DNA of 64,000 nucleotides from positions 1-64,000 of the forward strand of contig JASANH010001573.1 in assembly GCA_030248295.1 (NCBI GenBank). Reading direction: 5' to 3'. The stretch comes from Mesodorylaimus sp. YZB2_4 (taxonomy: Eukaryota > Nematoda > Enoplea > Dorylaimida > Dorylaimidae). Position 1 is the stretch's first letter, and every line of letters begins with the position of its first letter. Positions 52,801-64,000 of the stretch are shown in pieces. The translations under genes and the position numbers were made by a program. The notes beneath the pieces are model-generated. The model was not told where the DNA came from. It saw only the letters and a program-made list of their open reading frames with translations, and ran no database searches.

Positions 52801-55770
52801 GGCCCCCTATAAAACGTGGGTGAGAAATCTGAATATCATCTATTTTCAATATTCAAATCGATTCTAGAGTACTTCATCCTTGAATGGCCGTTCTCTCTTT
52901 TGTTTCTGATGTCATGTCACCACAGTACATCCATGGTTACAATGTTCGGATGTGAGTTATAATTACAGCTACAGTACGAGTATATGTCTGCTTCTAATGC
53001 AGCACCATGTTGACCGCGGCACTTACTGTGCCCAAAAGAAAGGCCGTGTACCTACCATCGGCAGCGGTAATAACAGACAGGTTGTGGTCCCGGAGCGTTT
53101 TGGCGATCATCTGCTGTTCATCGCTCCAGCACTTTTCAATCATGGGCACCAGAATGTTTTTCTGCAGTCGTTCATACGCATTGCCGCTGGTCATGCGCAT
53201 GTTCAAGGTTTTGAAAAAGAACTCTAACTTGCTCCAGTTGCTGCCAGATATAACAGCACTAGCTGGTATGAGAACATTGATGGATGAATATTGAGAGCGA
53301 ACTCGGTTGTTGTGACACAGCCTCCGCGAACTCCACCACACCTTCGTGTGGCCCTGTTGGCAGCGAACAGTCATTTTCAGTGCTGCGCCTTCCCTCTGAA
53401 ACGGAAGGAGGGTCAACCTTGCTGATAATGAATGAAAAGTCTCAGATAACAATATTGACTGGGTAGAATCTGTCGTTTGGGGATCGCGCCCTGGAACACA
53501 GAACTGCATTGCACAAGAACACGAAACTCGAAGTGTAAAGAATACAGACAGAAGTTTCGACCGCCCATGTCAATTATGTAAGAATAATAGTCGTATGATG
53601 CGGTCGCATACCCGTCTGTATTCTTTGTATTTCGGGCATCATGCCCTCAATATAATGCAGTTTATACCCCCAGCTATTCTAGCAAATCCTTGTTTCACAG
53701 AACAGAAATCCAGTAGCGGTCAGCAGTGCGAGATGGAAGAGATATTCTTGCGCCGTGCAGAGGAATAAATAAGCAAATACGCCAGATTCTTGTTTGAAAA
53801 TCAGCAAATATTTATTCGCTTGAAACAACACAATCTCGTCCCCTCACAATGCTGGGATGTTGAGCCGCTAGTTGTCCCGGTGAAAGGCGATCCCCAAAAC
53901 CTGATAGAAAATTGGGAGTCAACTTACGAGAAGCGCGATATTTTGCAAGTCATTGAAAGCCTGGCAGTCGAAATTATAGCACTTTGGCGAGATTAGGTTC
54001 ATGAGTTGACTATATTCGACAATCCACCGACTGTCCTTGACAATGTCCAGTGCACTGATAAAATCGTTTTGGCTCTCTTCGTCCAATTTCTGTCGCTTCT
54101 TCAGACGCAAATTTGCTCTCTCAGTCATGATTTTATCCGAGTCGCGCATGAGACGTGCCACAGCTCCTTCCGACCATTGTTTGTAATAGCCCTCTGGGAG
54201 TAGGCGAATGGAGTCTGACAGGTCCAGCGGAACAGTTTCTTTGGCCTTCTGTTTGGCGAGTTTCTCTTTGTAGTCAGCAACGTGTTCGTGCTGGGGTCTC
54301 GGCTCGTCCAGTAAAAGCCCAGTGCAGCCAGGAGGATCTTTTCTAACTCTTGTTGTTTTATATCGCTGTTCTAAAAGTAGTTTGCTTAAGGAACTTTAAG
54401 TAGTCGAGAATGGTCAGAATAGAGTGGTCTCTCAATGAAGGCTACATCATGCGTTCCCCAAAGACCAGGAGGAACCTCAAATGTACTGTCTGCTTTGCAG
54501 CTGCAGAATCTCTTGGAAACTACGAATACTGCAGCGTACAGCGTGTCAGGCACAAAGGAGTCATTTTTGATACAGATATGTTGCCCAGGAAACTGCGTAG
54601 CTTCACAGACTCGACAAAATTGAGGGGTTCAAGATCAAAATACAGCACTACCGCAGCGAAAAATTTCTGCATCACGTGAGTTGTTGATGGAAATATGGCC
54701 GTCAGCCTACCCCATGTACCTACATCATTTAGCCAATAGTATACTACAGTGCAGCTATGAGCAATCACGACAAAAATGCGCATGCAGATGTTCGTCTGCA
54801 GGGCATCCCAATGCTCTCGATCACAAGAAAATTCAAAGAGCCCACTAGGGAGGCAGCATCTGTATAGCTCCCCAAAGCATGAGTGCTGAGTGTCTGAATC
54901 GCACGTCCATGTAGGATCGGCTTATACTTTCTGTCGGCACCACCACCTAGCTTTGTGGATCAAGAAGGGTATCCGACTTTCTTATTCACACAAGTGGCCG
55001 TCAGGCAATCCCCTGCTGTATACTCTTTGAAAGTGTAAGTCAAGCCTTTGTCGCCAAGGTCTTGCTTGTATACAGAACCGTACTCACATAAGAACCTACT
55101 CCTAGTACACCCTTGCTTCAATCTTCACACCCTTCCATGTTATGGTATGCAGACCCCAGATAACTTATCGCTTCATCTGTCTGGCAAAAGGGAGGCAACC
55201 CACGTTTATTTTTGATCAGCAGACTTACTCGTGGCGCTTTCTGGGTCATCAAAAAGCCGGCGCTTGGCTAGAAACGCAAGTGTTAAAACAAAGTCGATTG
55301 TGCAGATTTAATCCACTACCTGGTCTACCCACGTTTATCTTCTTTTTTACAGGTGTTGTTTCGAGTAATTTAGGTGCGGTATCCAGAATGGGTGAAACGC
55401 AAGGTGGTTCTTCTTGGTAGTCGTCTCCTTGTGGTTCTGTTTTTGGAGTAGACGTCGCCACGGTGGTCTCTTCATAAGGTTCCATCAGATACAAGAGGAC
55501 CTCTCGTCTCGTATTCAATTTTAATCGTTGCTGAATTCTTTCAAACTGTTTCTTTTGATTAGGGTATATTACAACTGTGAACTTGATTAGTTTGATCTCC
55601 TTGGTTTTTCGGCCAGCCTTGTTACCTTTTTTTGGCTGAGCTGGCTTTTTATGTGATGTGGGCGGCTCTTTTTTGGGAGCAACAGTAATAGCTGGTTCGG
55701 AGCATACTTCATATTCGTCTATGATTGATGAAGGACCTTCCTCGTTTAATGCTGATGTTTTTATATCCAT
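49819..55770 (-). CDS. Kolobok-like transposase-derived protein, copy D (intact, 876 aa)
   Basis: Exons 55770-55320, 55267-55229, 54370-53928, 53395-53056, 52107-51999, 51928-51876, 51811-51701, 51359-51217, 51162-51133, 51079-50966, 50902-50869, 50809-50644, 50555-50466 and 50326-49819 join in phase with no stop. Residues about 50-60 are a basic AT-hook-like stretch (KKGNKAGRKTK), then an IYPNQKKQFERIQQRL motif shared with copies A and E. Exon 3 ends with a Cys pair (SPKCYNFDC) that, with RCQQGH in exon 4, may form a zinc site. The RNase-H fold core retains all candidate catalytic residues: FDSPGHSA, VTDSHATIKS, HQLDIWHK, GQLESWNS. The C-terminus is acidic (ending DDSGIWEEDDLE). No inverted repeats or TTAA duplications flank the gene, so domestication is favoured over an active element. 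Confidence 0.85.
52614..52872. mobile_element. MITE in copy D intron 4
   Basis: It shares gtctgatattcagatt, aaagtcgaaat, cttcgacttttt, aaaacgtgggtga and atcgattctagagt with the MITE at 13305-13569. Its left end is more degraded. Confidence 0.6.
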
Positions 55771-56291
55771 TTTGTCCGTTTCATGTATTTGGTGAAGTGG
55801 ATAAAAATCAGTGCCAGCTCTGCAAAAAAACGTAACGAATCAATATTGTCGCAGTATGACACTTACCGCTAGCACGAAGCTGCTTTTTCAATTTTATCAC
55901 CAGCAGTTCTTGCCTCTTTCATAAATGTATGCAAATCGGAAAGCTCTGCGCTGCGCAATTAGAAAGTGCAGAGCTGACTGCCCATTGCTGGACTGACCAT
56001 TGACCACATCAACAACGCCACTAGCTTACAAAATATAGTTTCAGATATGTTCGTGGATACTGTAACCGCTTCGATGCATTTGCGCCCATTTGTTGCAAAA
56101 TGAGGTCTTCTGACAATCTGAGGTGATGAGGTCACATTGTGAGACCTGCTAATTCAATGTTACTTCTCAAAACTTCTGCAACTTTTCAGATGGAGAGCTT
56201 CCTAAAATTTTTTGATCTTGCTCAATGGAATCATCATGGAAGATTTTTCATGGACACACGGACCACAGAAATATTGGCTAATGCTGAAAGT

Positions 56292-56392
56292 ATAGTTCGG
56301 TGCGATGCGACGTTTTAGGCACCTTTTTACATTGTCAGTTGACCCAAAAGTGTCGCATCGCACGCTCATTTGACGCATCGCATCGAACTATA
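56292..56392. mobile_element. 101-bp MITE with about 21-bp terminal inverted repeats
   Basis: tatagttcggtgcgatgcgac at the left pairs with gacgcatcgcatcgaactat at the right with two mismatches. An internal gtgtcgcatcgcac repeats the same core. Confidence 0.65.
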
Positions 56393-56727
56393 CTGCACTT
56401 TGGGCTTAATGCGAGAAAATAGAAAGCTGATAGTAAGAGGAACATTCACAATAGCAGAGCACAGCACACGTCTCGAGTTATCACAGCGATTACATACAGT
56501 ATATACAGTAAATGAGCGGCAGATTCACAAAAAGGTTTCCCCAGGTCACGAAAACTCACACAAAAACACACAAACAGCTCATGAAAAACTTGTAATCATG
56601 CTTCTAGTAAACAAAAAATCATATAATCATTCGTAATTAGTTACATTCCTACCGCCTGTCATTAGAAGACACAGAAAACCCGAGCCTTTGCCTAGATTTG
56701 GACACCACCATTATGGTGTCTGTACAT

Positions 56728-56790
56728 GTGGATAGTGTGCTGGACTGGTAACCCAGAGGCGCGGGTTCGATTCCCGCTGAGGGTTTTCTG
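56728..56790 (+). repeat. tRNA-like segment (SINE head, Thr-like anticodon loop)
   Basis: ctggactggtaacccag folds as an anticodon arm with loop CTGGTAA (anticodon GGT), and gcgggttcgattcccgc folds as a perfect T arm. The 5' half gives only a poor D arm and the ends do not pair into an acceptor stem. A tRNA-derived SINE is more likely than a tRNA-Thr gene. Confidence 0.45.
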
Positions 56791-56846
56791 ACTATTACTA
56801 CATCGAATTTTAAATATGATTGACAAATGATTTGCAGTCGGCTAAA

Positions 56847-59800
56847 TCAATCGTAGTCGTCTTCATCATAGATGCCGCTGTCGTCTGGAGCAGTAATTCC
56901 CAAATCATCTTCTTCATCCGATTCGTTTCTGATTTCCGAATATTTTTTTACCTGAGAAGGGCAATTGGTCCTATCCGCTTCCTCCTCCATCTCCTCATCC
57001 ACTTCTTCTACGTCCTCTATTTTCTCTTCTTCTTCTTCGTAAGAGGTAGAACCAAATCTTGTAGTTCTATCCTTCAGGATATCTTTTAGATTCTTTTGGA
57101 ATCTGGCGATGTTTGGTTGGATTCGACTCGGATCGTCCGGACGTTTTTCAGCTGGTTTATTTCGCCTGTCAAACACACACTTGATTTTACCGCGTTCGTC
57201 GATGATTCGAGCCAGAAGATGGGGTATGTAGCTGTAGGATTTCTCAATCTTCGTCAACGTGGCTGACCAGTCAGCAGATTGTCGTCGCCACCGACCCTTC
57301 AGCACAGGCTTGGCTGTGGACGCATTTCGCTCAACTTCTCTGTGCACACTGTCATTTTGATCCAGTCCCGCCAAGAACTTTCTATAAAGCGCAAAACTTT
57401 GGGTGTCATAGTTCGTGTAGTGCAGTTTAATTTTCAGACATTGAAGCCATCTCTCGCCTGGAAACCAGAAAACTCAAAGTCCTTACCTTATCAGCATACC
57501 AGTAAATGGGAAATAGATTCTTTTGCTGGCGTACATCAGGGACAGAGAATTCCAATTCTCCAGCTGGCTGGTGTGCCTGCAACGAACGTTGGCATCTGCT
57601 TTATATTCCTTGTTCTATAGCTTCGGGACTGAATCTTGAAGGGATTATCTCAATTAATGAATGATTTAGCTCACATCTTGACCATGATTCGTGCGATATC
57701 CTTTCAGAATCGCTTCTGGTTTCGATATTTTAATGTCCTTGTCAGTAGACCCCGGATCGGGTGGGGTCGGGTCCCTTTTTTGATAGATCGGGTGGAGCAG
57801 TAATAATCCCCTTGACCACCAATTCGCGTTACATTCCATTCCTTCATCAGTGCCAGTGGATATCAATATTTACAGTAGCAGTCACCTTTCCAACAAAGTA
57901 ACCACATGTTATGAGGATTCATGCAAGGTTTTTATCCAAGGAACTTCAGCTGCTTATAACAAATTCGGGTCAATGACTTTCGGGATGGGTCGGGCCAGGT
58001 TGACTCGACCTACGCGTTAAACCAGACCTGATCCGGTGTCTACTTGTCAGTCAGAAAGGACGGGGCCTGTCTCATGGGTACTCAAAAGTACAGTATAGCT
58101 TTGCCACTCGAGCATGCTGGAACTCACCGAAAATGCAGATAGTAATGAAAATCGTCTTCCAAGCTTTTGTCGGTCACCACTTGCTTCACAGCATTGTATG
58201 CTTCGCTGTCTACCTTCAATGAACGTGGTTTTGACTTGCTATTTTCGACATCGCTTGCATGCTCGCATGCACCACCCGACCACCGATGCACACCTGAATA
58301 GAAAATCTTGCCTTAGAAAAGACCTCTGAGCAGTTTCAGAACTGATCGTAGTTTTGATTATGCCTTTATCCCGATTCTGAAATTTATAGTCACCCACGCA
58401 ATCAGAATGTCAACGTCTCAGAAGCTTGCTCCTGCATCAGGCGAGAAGGCACGCCCTGATCTGAAAATTAAAAAAACTGATTTGCGCAGCCGTTTTTGCC
58501 CCTTTTCCTTAATTTAAGACTAATTTTAAGTCCACTTTACAGAGCTGAGTCGCCAATGACTTGTTTACCTTGTATGTGGTGTAGAAGGCCGAACCAGAGG
58601 TCCTAAAAAAACGAAGACATTTATCGCCTTTTCATACTGCTTACAGCGAGCACCGCGATTCTTAGGTTTTCACTACCCTGTTAACTGTGAAAGTCCTGTT
58701 TCGGTTCAGATTTTTCTGCTTCTCCCACGTAAGCAGATACTAAAAATAGAGAGCCGAGCTTTATAGAAATAAAGCACTTACTCTGAAGCGGTTTTCTTTA
58801 CCACCGCACTCCTTGCTGCAGTAGAACCAGTGATTCTTGATGGATCTGACCCACTTTAGGTAATTCATTCTGTCACCACCTTTCCCCAGCTTCATCTAGA
58901 TAAATTGGACGTAGAGAAATTTGCTTTGACATCAGGATTCCCAGTCTACCTTGCACAAATCCTTGCCTATGCTCTTTGCCTAAAACAATAGCTGCTGTCT
59001 TGGAAAAACTAACAAGCAGGTTACGATTTTTAGAGCCTTTCTTCACCCTGTGCCAAACATCCAATTGATGCAGAGTGTTTTTGCAGGCTTTCAAGATCTG
59101 TTCAAAATTTTCCTTCTTCATGTCGTCGAAATATTGCAAAGAATCTTCTGCTTTTTCCATGAACGACTTGCGATCTCTCCTCGCTAGTTCTGAAACAATG
59201 CACGTGCATTGCGTGACCAGGGAGGGACCCTGTGTGTGCGTACGCATAAGGGACTTGATCGTGCCGTGCCCATCGGTCACTACCTCGTCCAGCTCGATGC
59301 CCAACGAGCTCATGGACCACATTGATCGCAGAAATCCAGCCAGTTCCATCTTCGCTGAAATGTGATTTCAAGGATGATCATTTTGCACATTTCATATTCG
59401 ATATTGTGCGTCGAGGCATGTGACACACTCGAGCTCAAAATCAAAACGATTCTGACTGTCTGCCTAAGCAGAAATAATAAGAAATGCCCAAATATTCTTA
59501 CGTGAATTAAACTTTGTGTGGCGTTGTTCGATCAAATTTATCGCAACGACGTATCTGTAATTCACCGAATTTGGCTTGATCACACAAGAGCAGCCAAACG
59601 TAAGCACATCTATACCCTGTGTTTTCCCAGACTTTCTTTCCATTATCAGCGTCCTTGCCAGTGGCCACAATCATTTGGGTGTAGGTGCAGTACGAGGCTG
59701 AGTGGCCAGGACTGTCGAACATGCCTGAAAATAGAACGACTTTCTGAGCTTAACTAGAGTACGTGCAGTCATATCAAAACACTAAGGTCACACAATACTA

Positions 59801-61620
59801 AAACAGCCATTTTTGGGCCAAAACCTGTTTTACCTAGCTGCCAAACAGCCAAAGCTTAGCAAGGCTGGCACACACAGGGGCCCTCTGTGCATCTCCGCGC
59901 TGAGCACCTCGAAAGTATGTGGTGACCTCCCGCCTGGCGTGCAAGTCCAGCGTGGATTGAAGGCTTACAATCCAACCGCATCACCGGGAATCGAACCAGG
60001 GACGACCCTCGCCACTCGCTACCAAGAAATACGTACAAGAACGCTGAGCCGCTGCATCATGGCCGCAGTCCAGCGTTTCAGATGTCACTATTACCCGTAC
60101 GTACCGTCTGCAGCTGTGACCACGGACAGGTTGTTGTCCTTTATGGTCTTGGCGATCATCTGCTGTTCCTCTTTCCAACACTTCTCGACCACTGGTGACA
60201 CAATATATTTCTGCAGACGGTGATACGAACCTTCGCTACCCGTGCGAAGATTTAGCATCTTGAAAAGGAACCCGATTTTTTTGTAATTGTTGCCGGATAT
60301 AACAATACAGGCGGGTAACAGAACATTGATGGCGTTATAGACGGATAAGAGTGTGTGTTGGTGGTGCAGTCTGCGAGAAGACCACCAAATTTTCTTGTGC
60401 CCCTTGCGACACTGAATGGTCATCTTCATAGCTCCTCCTTCCACCTGAAATTAGTGTAAAGTACCTGCGTGGTGCTCATACAATGGCCAAGCCTAATTAA
60501 GGATTAATATTAGCGACATACAAAATAGTCGATGTTTTCCAAGTCATTCAATGCCTGGCATTCGAGACGGTAGCATTTTGGGGGAGCAGTTGCATCAGTT
60601 GATTGAACTCCACAATCCACCGACTGTCCTTGACAATGTCCATGGCATTGATTAAGTCCGTTGTCTCTTCCTCATTCAGCTTCTGTCGTTTTTTCTCGGA
60701 AACGTGGGTCTTGCGACGCTTAGGAGCATCGGGTGTTTGCAAACGTGCCACAGCTCTTTCTGACCACTGTTTGTAGTAGCCCTCTGGGAGTAGGCGAATG
60801 GAATCTGAGAAGTCCAGTGGTGCGGCTTCCTTTGCTTTTTGTTTGGCAAGCTTTTCTCTCCAGTCAGGAACATTCGGATGCTGGGGTTTGGGATCGTTTA
60901 ATAAGGGGGCAATAATGCACTGCAATTTGGCTGTACTTTTAGTGCGGTCCAAGGTTTTGTTAGGGGTTTGGATTTTTGAAAGAGACGGATTCGGGTCAGG
61001 TTCTTGTTTCTGCTGATCTTGAGCTTCTAGAAATAGCAATTATGTCACATTACTCTGCATCATTTGGAAGACTTACTTAAATCTTGGTTTGGGTCATCAA
61101 ACAGCCGGCGATTAGCTGAAAAGAGTTTACAGTATTCCATGCCGTCAGTCTCGAAGGAACTGTGTATAACTGTGATGTGGTCAAACATGAACATAAACTC
61201 CCGCTTACTTGACCCTTTAGGCCTTCCTCTGGGTTTTTTGACGAGCGAAAAAAAATCTTGTTGCAAATCTGTTTGTACTGAAGTTGATGTCATCGTTGGA
61301 ATCTCTCGATGAAGTTTCATCAAATACAAAGTGACCTCTCGTCTTGTTTTTAATTGTAGTCGTTGTTGAATATCAAGAAATTGTTTTCTTTCATCAGGGT
61401 ATAATTCAACTTTGAAGGTTTCAACCTTGACCGCCTTCGGCTTGCGACCACGTTTTTCAGCAGCGTTTTTTTTCTTCCTTTTCCGGGAAGTTGAAACTTG
61501 AGATGGTTTCTCCATTTCTTCTTTTGATGGCTCGCTCACTTTCTCTTCAGAACATACTCGTACATGCTGGACTTTGGTTGTTGGAGGTGCCTCCAATGAT
61601 TTTGAGGGCTGTAAGTCCAT
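56847..61620 (-). CDS. Kolobok-like transposase-derived protein, copy E (one-base frameshift in exon 3)
   Basis: Exons 61620-61209, 61115-61077, 61026-60522, 60444-60105, 59724-59616, 59554-59502, 59354-59244, 59189-59047, 58979-58950, 58895-58782, 58602-58569, 58293-58128, 57576-57487 and 57381-56847. With one base added in exon 3 they would encode about 893 aa. Exon 1 has two AT-hook-like motifs (KRGRKPK and KKPRGRPKG) around LYPDERKQFLDIQQRL. Exon 3 has 505 bases where phase requires 506. The reading frame breaks at about 60583-60592, beside a G run, before the expected SPKCY, and then hits a stop. The core is otherwise intact (FDSPGHSA, VTDGHGTIKS, HQLDVWHR, SQLENWNS). Either a sequencing slip or a recent pseudogene. 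Intron 4 contains a SINE. Confidence 0.72.
59850..60068 (-). repeat. tRNA-derived SINE in copy E intron 4
   Basis: On the minus strand it opens tgcggccatgatgcagcggc and has a B box ctggttcgattcccgg. The body shares cctggcgtgcaag with the SINE at 32205-32550. It lies wholly within the intron. Confidence 0.65.
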
Positions 61621-62912
61621 TTTGCTGATGGTCAATTTGCTTACGCAAGTTTGAAATCTGTCTTGAAGCAAATTGTGAGAGCTCCTAGACTGGAGGACCA
61701 CCTTTCCAGTTTGATATGCACAGTACTGATAAGGGCCTGGTTGCAGACCCAAAACAGCCAGCCAAACAGTCGGCTGAATGGCCACTGGTCACAACAAAGA
61801 GAGCCGCACAGCAGCCAGGATTATGAACTGTAAAATGTAGTTTCAGATGTACTGAGTGAATGACTGATTGTGATGATATCTTCCTTTGAATGAGAAATTG
61901 GTGCTGAGGTGTTTTGCGTAAAAGGCGCATTCATTGCATGACAGCATTGTGATTGGCACCTTGGGCAGGCCTAAAACAGAAGTGAGACCCCCCCCTAATT
62001 CTTTCGAAAAAATGATGAGAAGCACTCTGGCATCTGCAGCTCACTAGTCATCTAAGTACTATATGGTAGAAATCTGGAGTCATTTAAAGTACGCTCTTTG
62101 TCTTTGTTAAAAAGCATTTACAGGATGGTTCCCGTGGTAAGACGGGGACAATTGCGTAGCAGGGCATATACCGTAAGAGCTTACTTTCAATAGGCCTGAC
62201 CAGGCTTGTTGCTATGGGCAGCATATTGCTATGTTGCTACGGACTCTAAATGTACAACCTGGCAAAAAAATCATCCAAATAACAGGTCAGACGCAGGAAA
62301 AATATTCTGGTACACTAGAAAACCGCACACTCATTCAATCCATACTCCCTGTACCCATAAACGTCTCGCATCCTTCGAGTTCATGTAATTGCTAGTACTG
62401 TACTGATGGTGAGTAAAGTATGAATGAATGGACCGAACACAAAACACCGCATGAAACACAGATCAGGCAGGATGAGGGAGTCCTTACAGAAAAAGAAATT
62501 GGTGCAACCATAAAAAGGCGAAAACCATATGTACCTACTCTGGTGGGTGTTACACGAAGGAGTCTGAGGCGTCATTGCACTATTTTCCATCGCACAAAAA
62601 AGCACCTAATAACCAGATAAAACCAGATAAAAAAAGCACACCCCCCCCCCCAGATTACGCAATGACCTACCACAATGCTGAGAGCAGAAACAAGCTTATG
62701 GGTTAAAAATTGTGTGAGGACCAGTGGTCAGAAAAGAATACAAAGTTACACAATGCCTCTGTCAGACGTGCAATACGACAATGAATTTAAACGTCAAGAA
62801 TAATAGAAACAATTTTAAAATATAACGTAACTCTAACTTTGCATGGAGTGGAGTAATTTTGCAGCACAAAGGTAACGCATTCAGAAAAACATGAAAACAA
62901 AAAATGGCAGAA
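61621..62912. other. Spacer between copies E and F
   Basis: AT-rich with a C run at about 62641-62651. No gene or long repeat was recognised. A ggccactggtcacaac at about 61777 and ccagtggtcag near 62722 resemble the palindrome in the 46061-47366 repeats. Confidence 0.4.
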
Positions 62913-63447
62913 TCAATAAGTGTCATCTTCATCCCAGATACCACTGTCATTTGGGGCAGTCTTTTTAATAGCATCTTCCTCATCTGATTTGTTTCCTTTT
63001 TCTGAATCATTATTGTCCTGAGATTTAAAGTTGGCCTCCTCCTCCTCCCACTCCTCCTCCTCATCATCATCATCCTCTTCCTCTTCAACCTCTTCTTCGC
63101 AGAAAGTAGAACCAAACCTGGAAGTTCTACTTGTATCTTTCAGAATATCTTTAAGGCTCTTTTGGAACTTCGCGATATTTGGTTGGATTCGAGTTGGATC
63201 ATCTGGTCTCTTTTCACTTGGTTCACCTCTCCCTCCGAACATGAACTTGGTTTTGCCACGTTCATCGATGATTCGAGCCAACATGTGAGGTATATAGCTG
63301 TACGATTTCGGAGTTTTTAAGACCCTTGCATTCCAATCAACCGCTCCTCGTCGCCACCGACCATAAACACTAGGCTTGGCTGTGGTTGCATTCCGCACAG
63401 CTTCTCTGTGCACACTGTCATTCTGATCCAGTCCCGCCAACAGCTTT
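62913..63447 (-). CDS. Kolobok-like transposase-derived protein, copy F (last exon only)
   Basis: A terminal exon of 535 bases (same length as copy E exon 14) follows an attttgcag acceptor and reads KLLAGLDQNDSVHREAVRN, then SYSYIPHMLARIIDERGK, and ends in a long Glu/Asp tail closing SGIWDEDDTY. It is most like copy E. No exon 13 (HTxQLExWN) was found between 63450 and 64000. The upstream exons therefore lie beyond the window, or the copy is truncated by the repeats that follow. Confidence 0.7.
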
Positions 63448-64000
63448 CTGCAAAATAGCAAAACTTGTTTTTCTTTTCTTTTCATATAAGCAGATGTGGG
63501 ATGTCCCCCCCCCCTCTCCAATATTGCGCACCCATATGAATTCCCTCGTGGGGCTGATATCATGGCATCCACTTGGATTAAGCAAGGTGTTGAAGAGTTA
63601 ACGTAGCGGATGGACGCAGTAGGCAAGACCGCATTGGCGTGGTCATGGTCATGGGCAGATGACGCGCATAGGTGCACGCAGGGTCCAGTTCCAGCCCCGG
63701 CATTGACCAGCTTGACATGCGCTGGCCTGACTATTCTACAAAATTTTTAGAGTTTATACTGTAAGCTTGTCAGTAGTCGTGAAAAAGCGCTATCTGGTTG
63801 CCGGACAAGTTCCTTTGTGATACGACTGGGTCCATATTACTGGAGGGAACGCCCAGTCATAGTCGCCGGTGGAGCTTTTGCACCGCGCCAAAAACCCAGG
63901 GCAGCCTACCAAGTACATGGCTGAAACGTCACTGCGACAGGTGAGCGGCCGCGGTGGTGCAGCGGTTCGGCATTCGTCTCTCGGTATTGGTTGAGAGCGA
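63448..64000. other. Upstream flank of the copy F exon, ending in a SINE
   Basis: A C run at about 63506 and otherwise unrecognised sequence. The last 53 bases are the start of a SINE. Confidence 0.4.
63948..64000 (+). repeat. tRNA-derived SINE, 5' end, cut by the window edge
   Basis: gcggccgcggtggtgcagcg is identical to the head of the SINE at 32205-32550 and is followed by ttcggcattcgtctc. Confidence 0.6.

Larger units (their letters stand above)
55771..56846. other. Spacer between copies D and E
   Basis: A tttttttgcag about 45 bases upstream of the copy D ATG may be a 5'UTR splice acceptor. The spacer also holds a 101-bp MITE (56292-56392) and a tRNA-like repeat (56728-56790). No gene was seen. 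Confidence 0.5.

Noticed and set aside
56728-56790. tRNA-Thr gene (GGT anticodon)
   Set aside because: The anticodon and T arms fold, but the D arm and acceptor stem do not. Similar heads occur in other repeats in the window.
63031-63288. Ser-rich plus-strand ORF
   Set aside because: Antisense of the acidic tail of copy F.
26457-63447. Six independent active transposon insertions rather than a gene array
   Set aside because: All copies share strand, order and introns, with about 5-6 kb spacing and no visible terminal repeats or target duplications. Tandem duplication fits better, though it is not proven.

Overview
This window looks like nuclear DNA from an invertebrate animal. Genes are split by many short GT..AG introns. 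Splice acceptors are terse (tttcag, tttttag, atttag) with little polypyrimidine tract, and intergenic space is full of short inverted-repeat and tRNA-derived repeats. There are no bacterial operons, ribosome binding sites or CRISPR arrays. The acceptor style and a FLYWCH gene fit a nematode-like animal, but the phylum is an inference, not a result.

Left part (1-15.4 kb): a small MITE sits at 1-158. A decayed C2H2/SWIM zinc-finger gene (934-2132, minus) lies inside about 60-bp terminal inverted repeats (319-2403). About 9 kb of repeat-rich intergenic DNA follows, with palindromes, a 2-kb inverted-repeat pair and a composite repeat. Next come two genes on the minus strand: a single-exon DPH4-type J-protein (diphthamide synthesis) and a four-exon FLYWCH gene with a possible Myb-like segment.

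Middle (15.4-25 kb, plus strand): a complete 21-exon PRPF6 (U5/tri-snRNP splicing factor, 956 aa; every splice phase checks) and a five-exon gene for a secreted mucin-like, cysteine-repeat protein (584 aa). An intron of PRPF6 holds a near-identical partial copy of two downstream PRPF6 exons.

Right part (26.4-64 kb, all minus strand): the striking feature. At least six head-to-tail members of one gene family fill the region. Their core matches the order of motifs of DDE (RNase-H fold) transposases of the Kolobok/THAP-associated type, fused to an AT-hook-type N-terminus and a very acidic C-terminus. Each member has the same 14-exon plan with almost invariant exon lengths, including a 30-nt and a 39-nt microexon. 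Copy A (tandem stops) and copy B (5'-truncated) are broken. Copy C is open but has lost a catalytic-type Asp. Copy D is fully open with all candidate catalytic residues. Copy E is open except for one missing base. Copy F is cut by the window edge, and a further relic lies near 46.6 kb. This looks like a domesticated transposase gene that expanded by tandem duplication and now evolves by birth and death. MITEs, SINEs and nested TIR elements sit in its introns and spacers.

Limits: gene models were assembled by eye from splice signals, reading phase and paralog comparison. Exon edges may be off by a base or two. Family names come from recall of motif patterns, not from a search.
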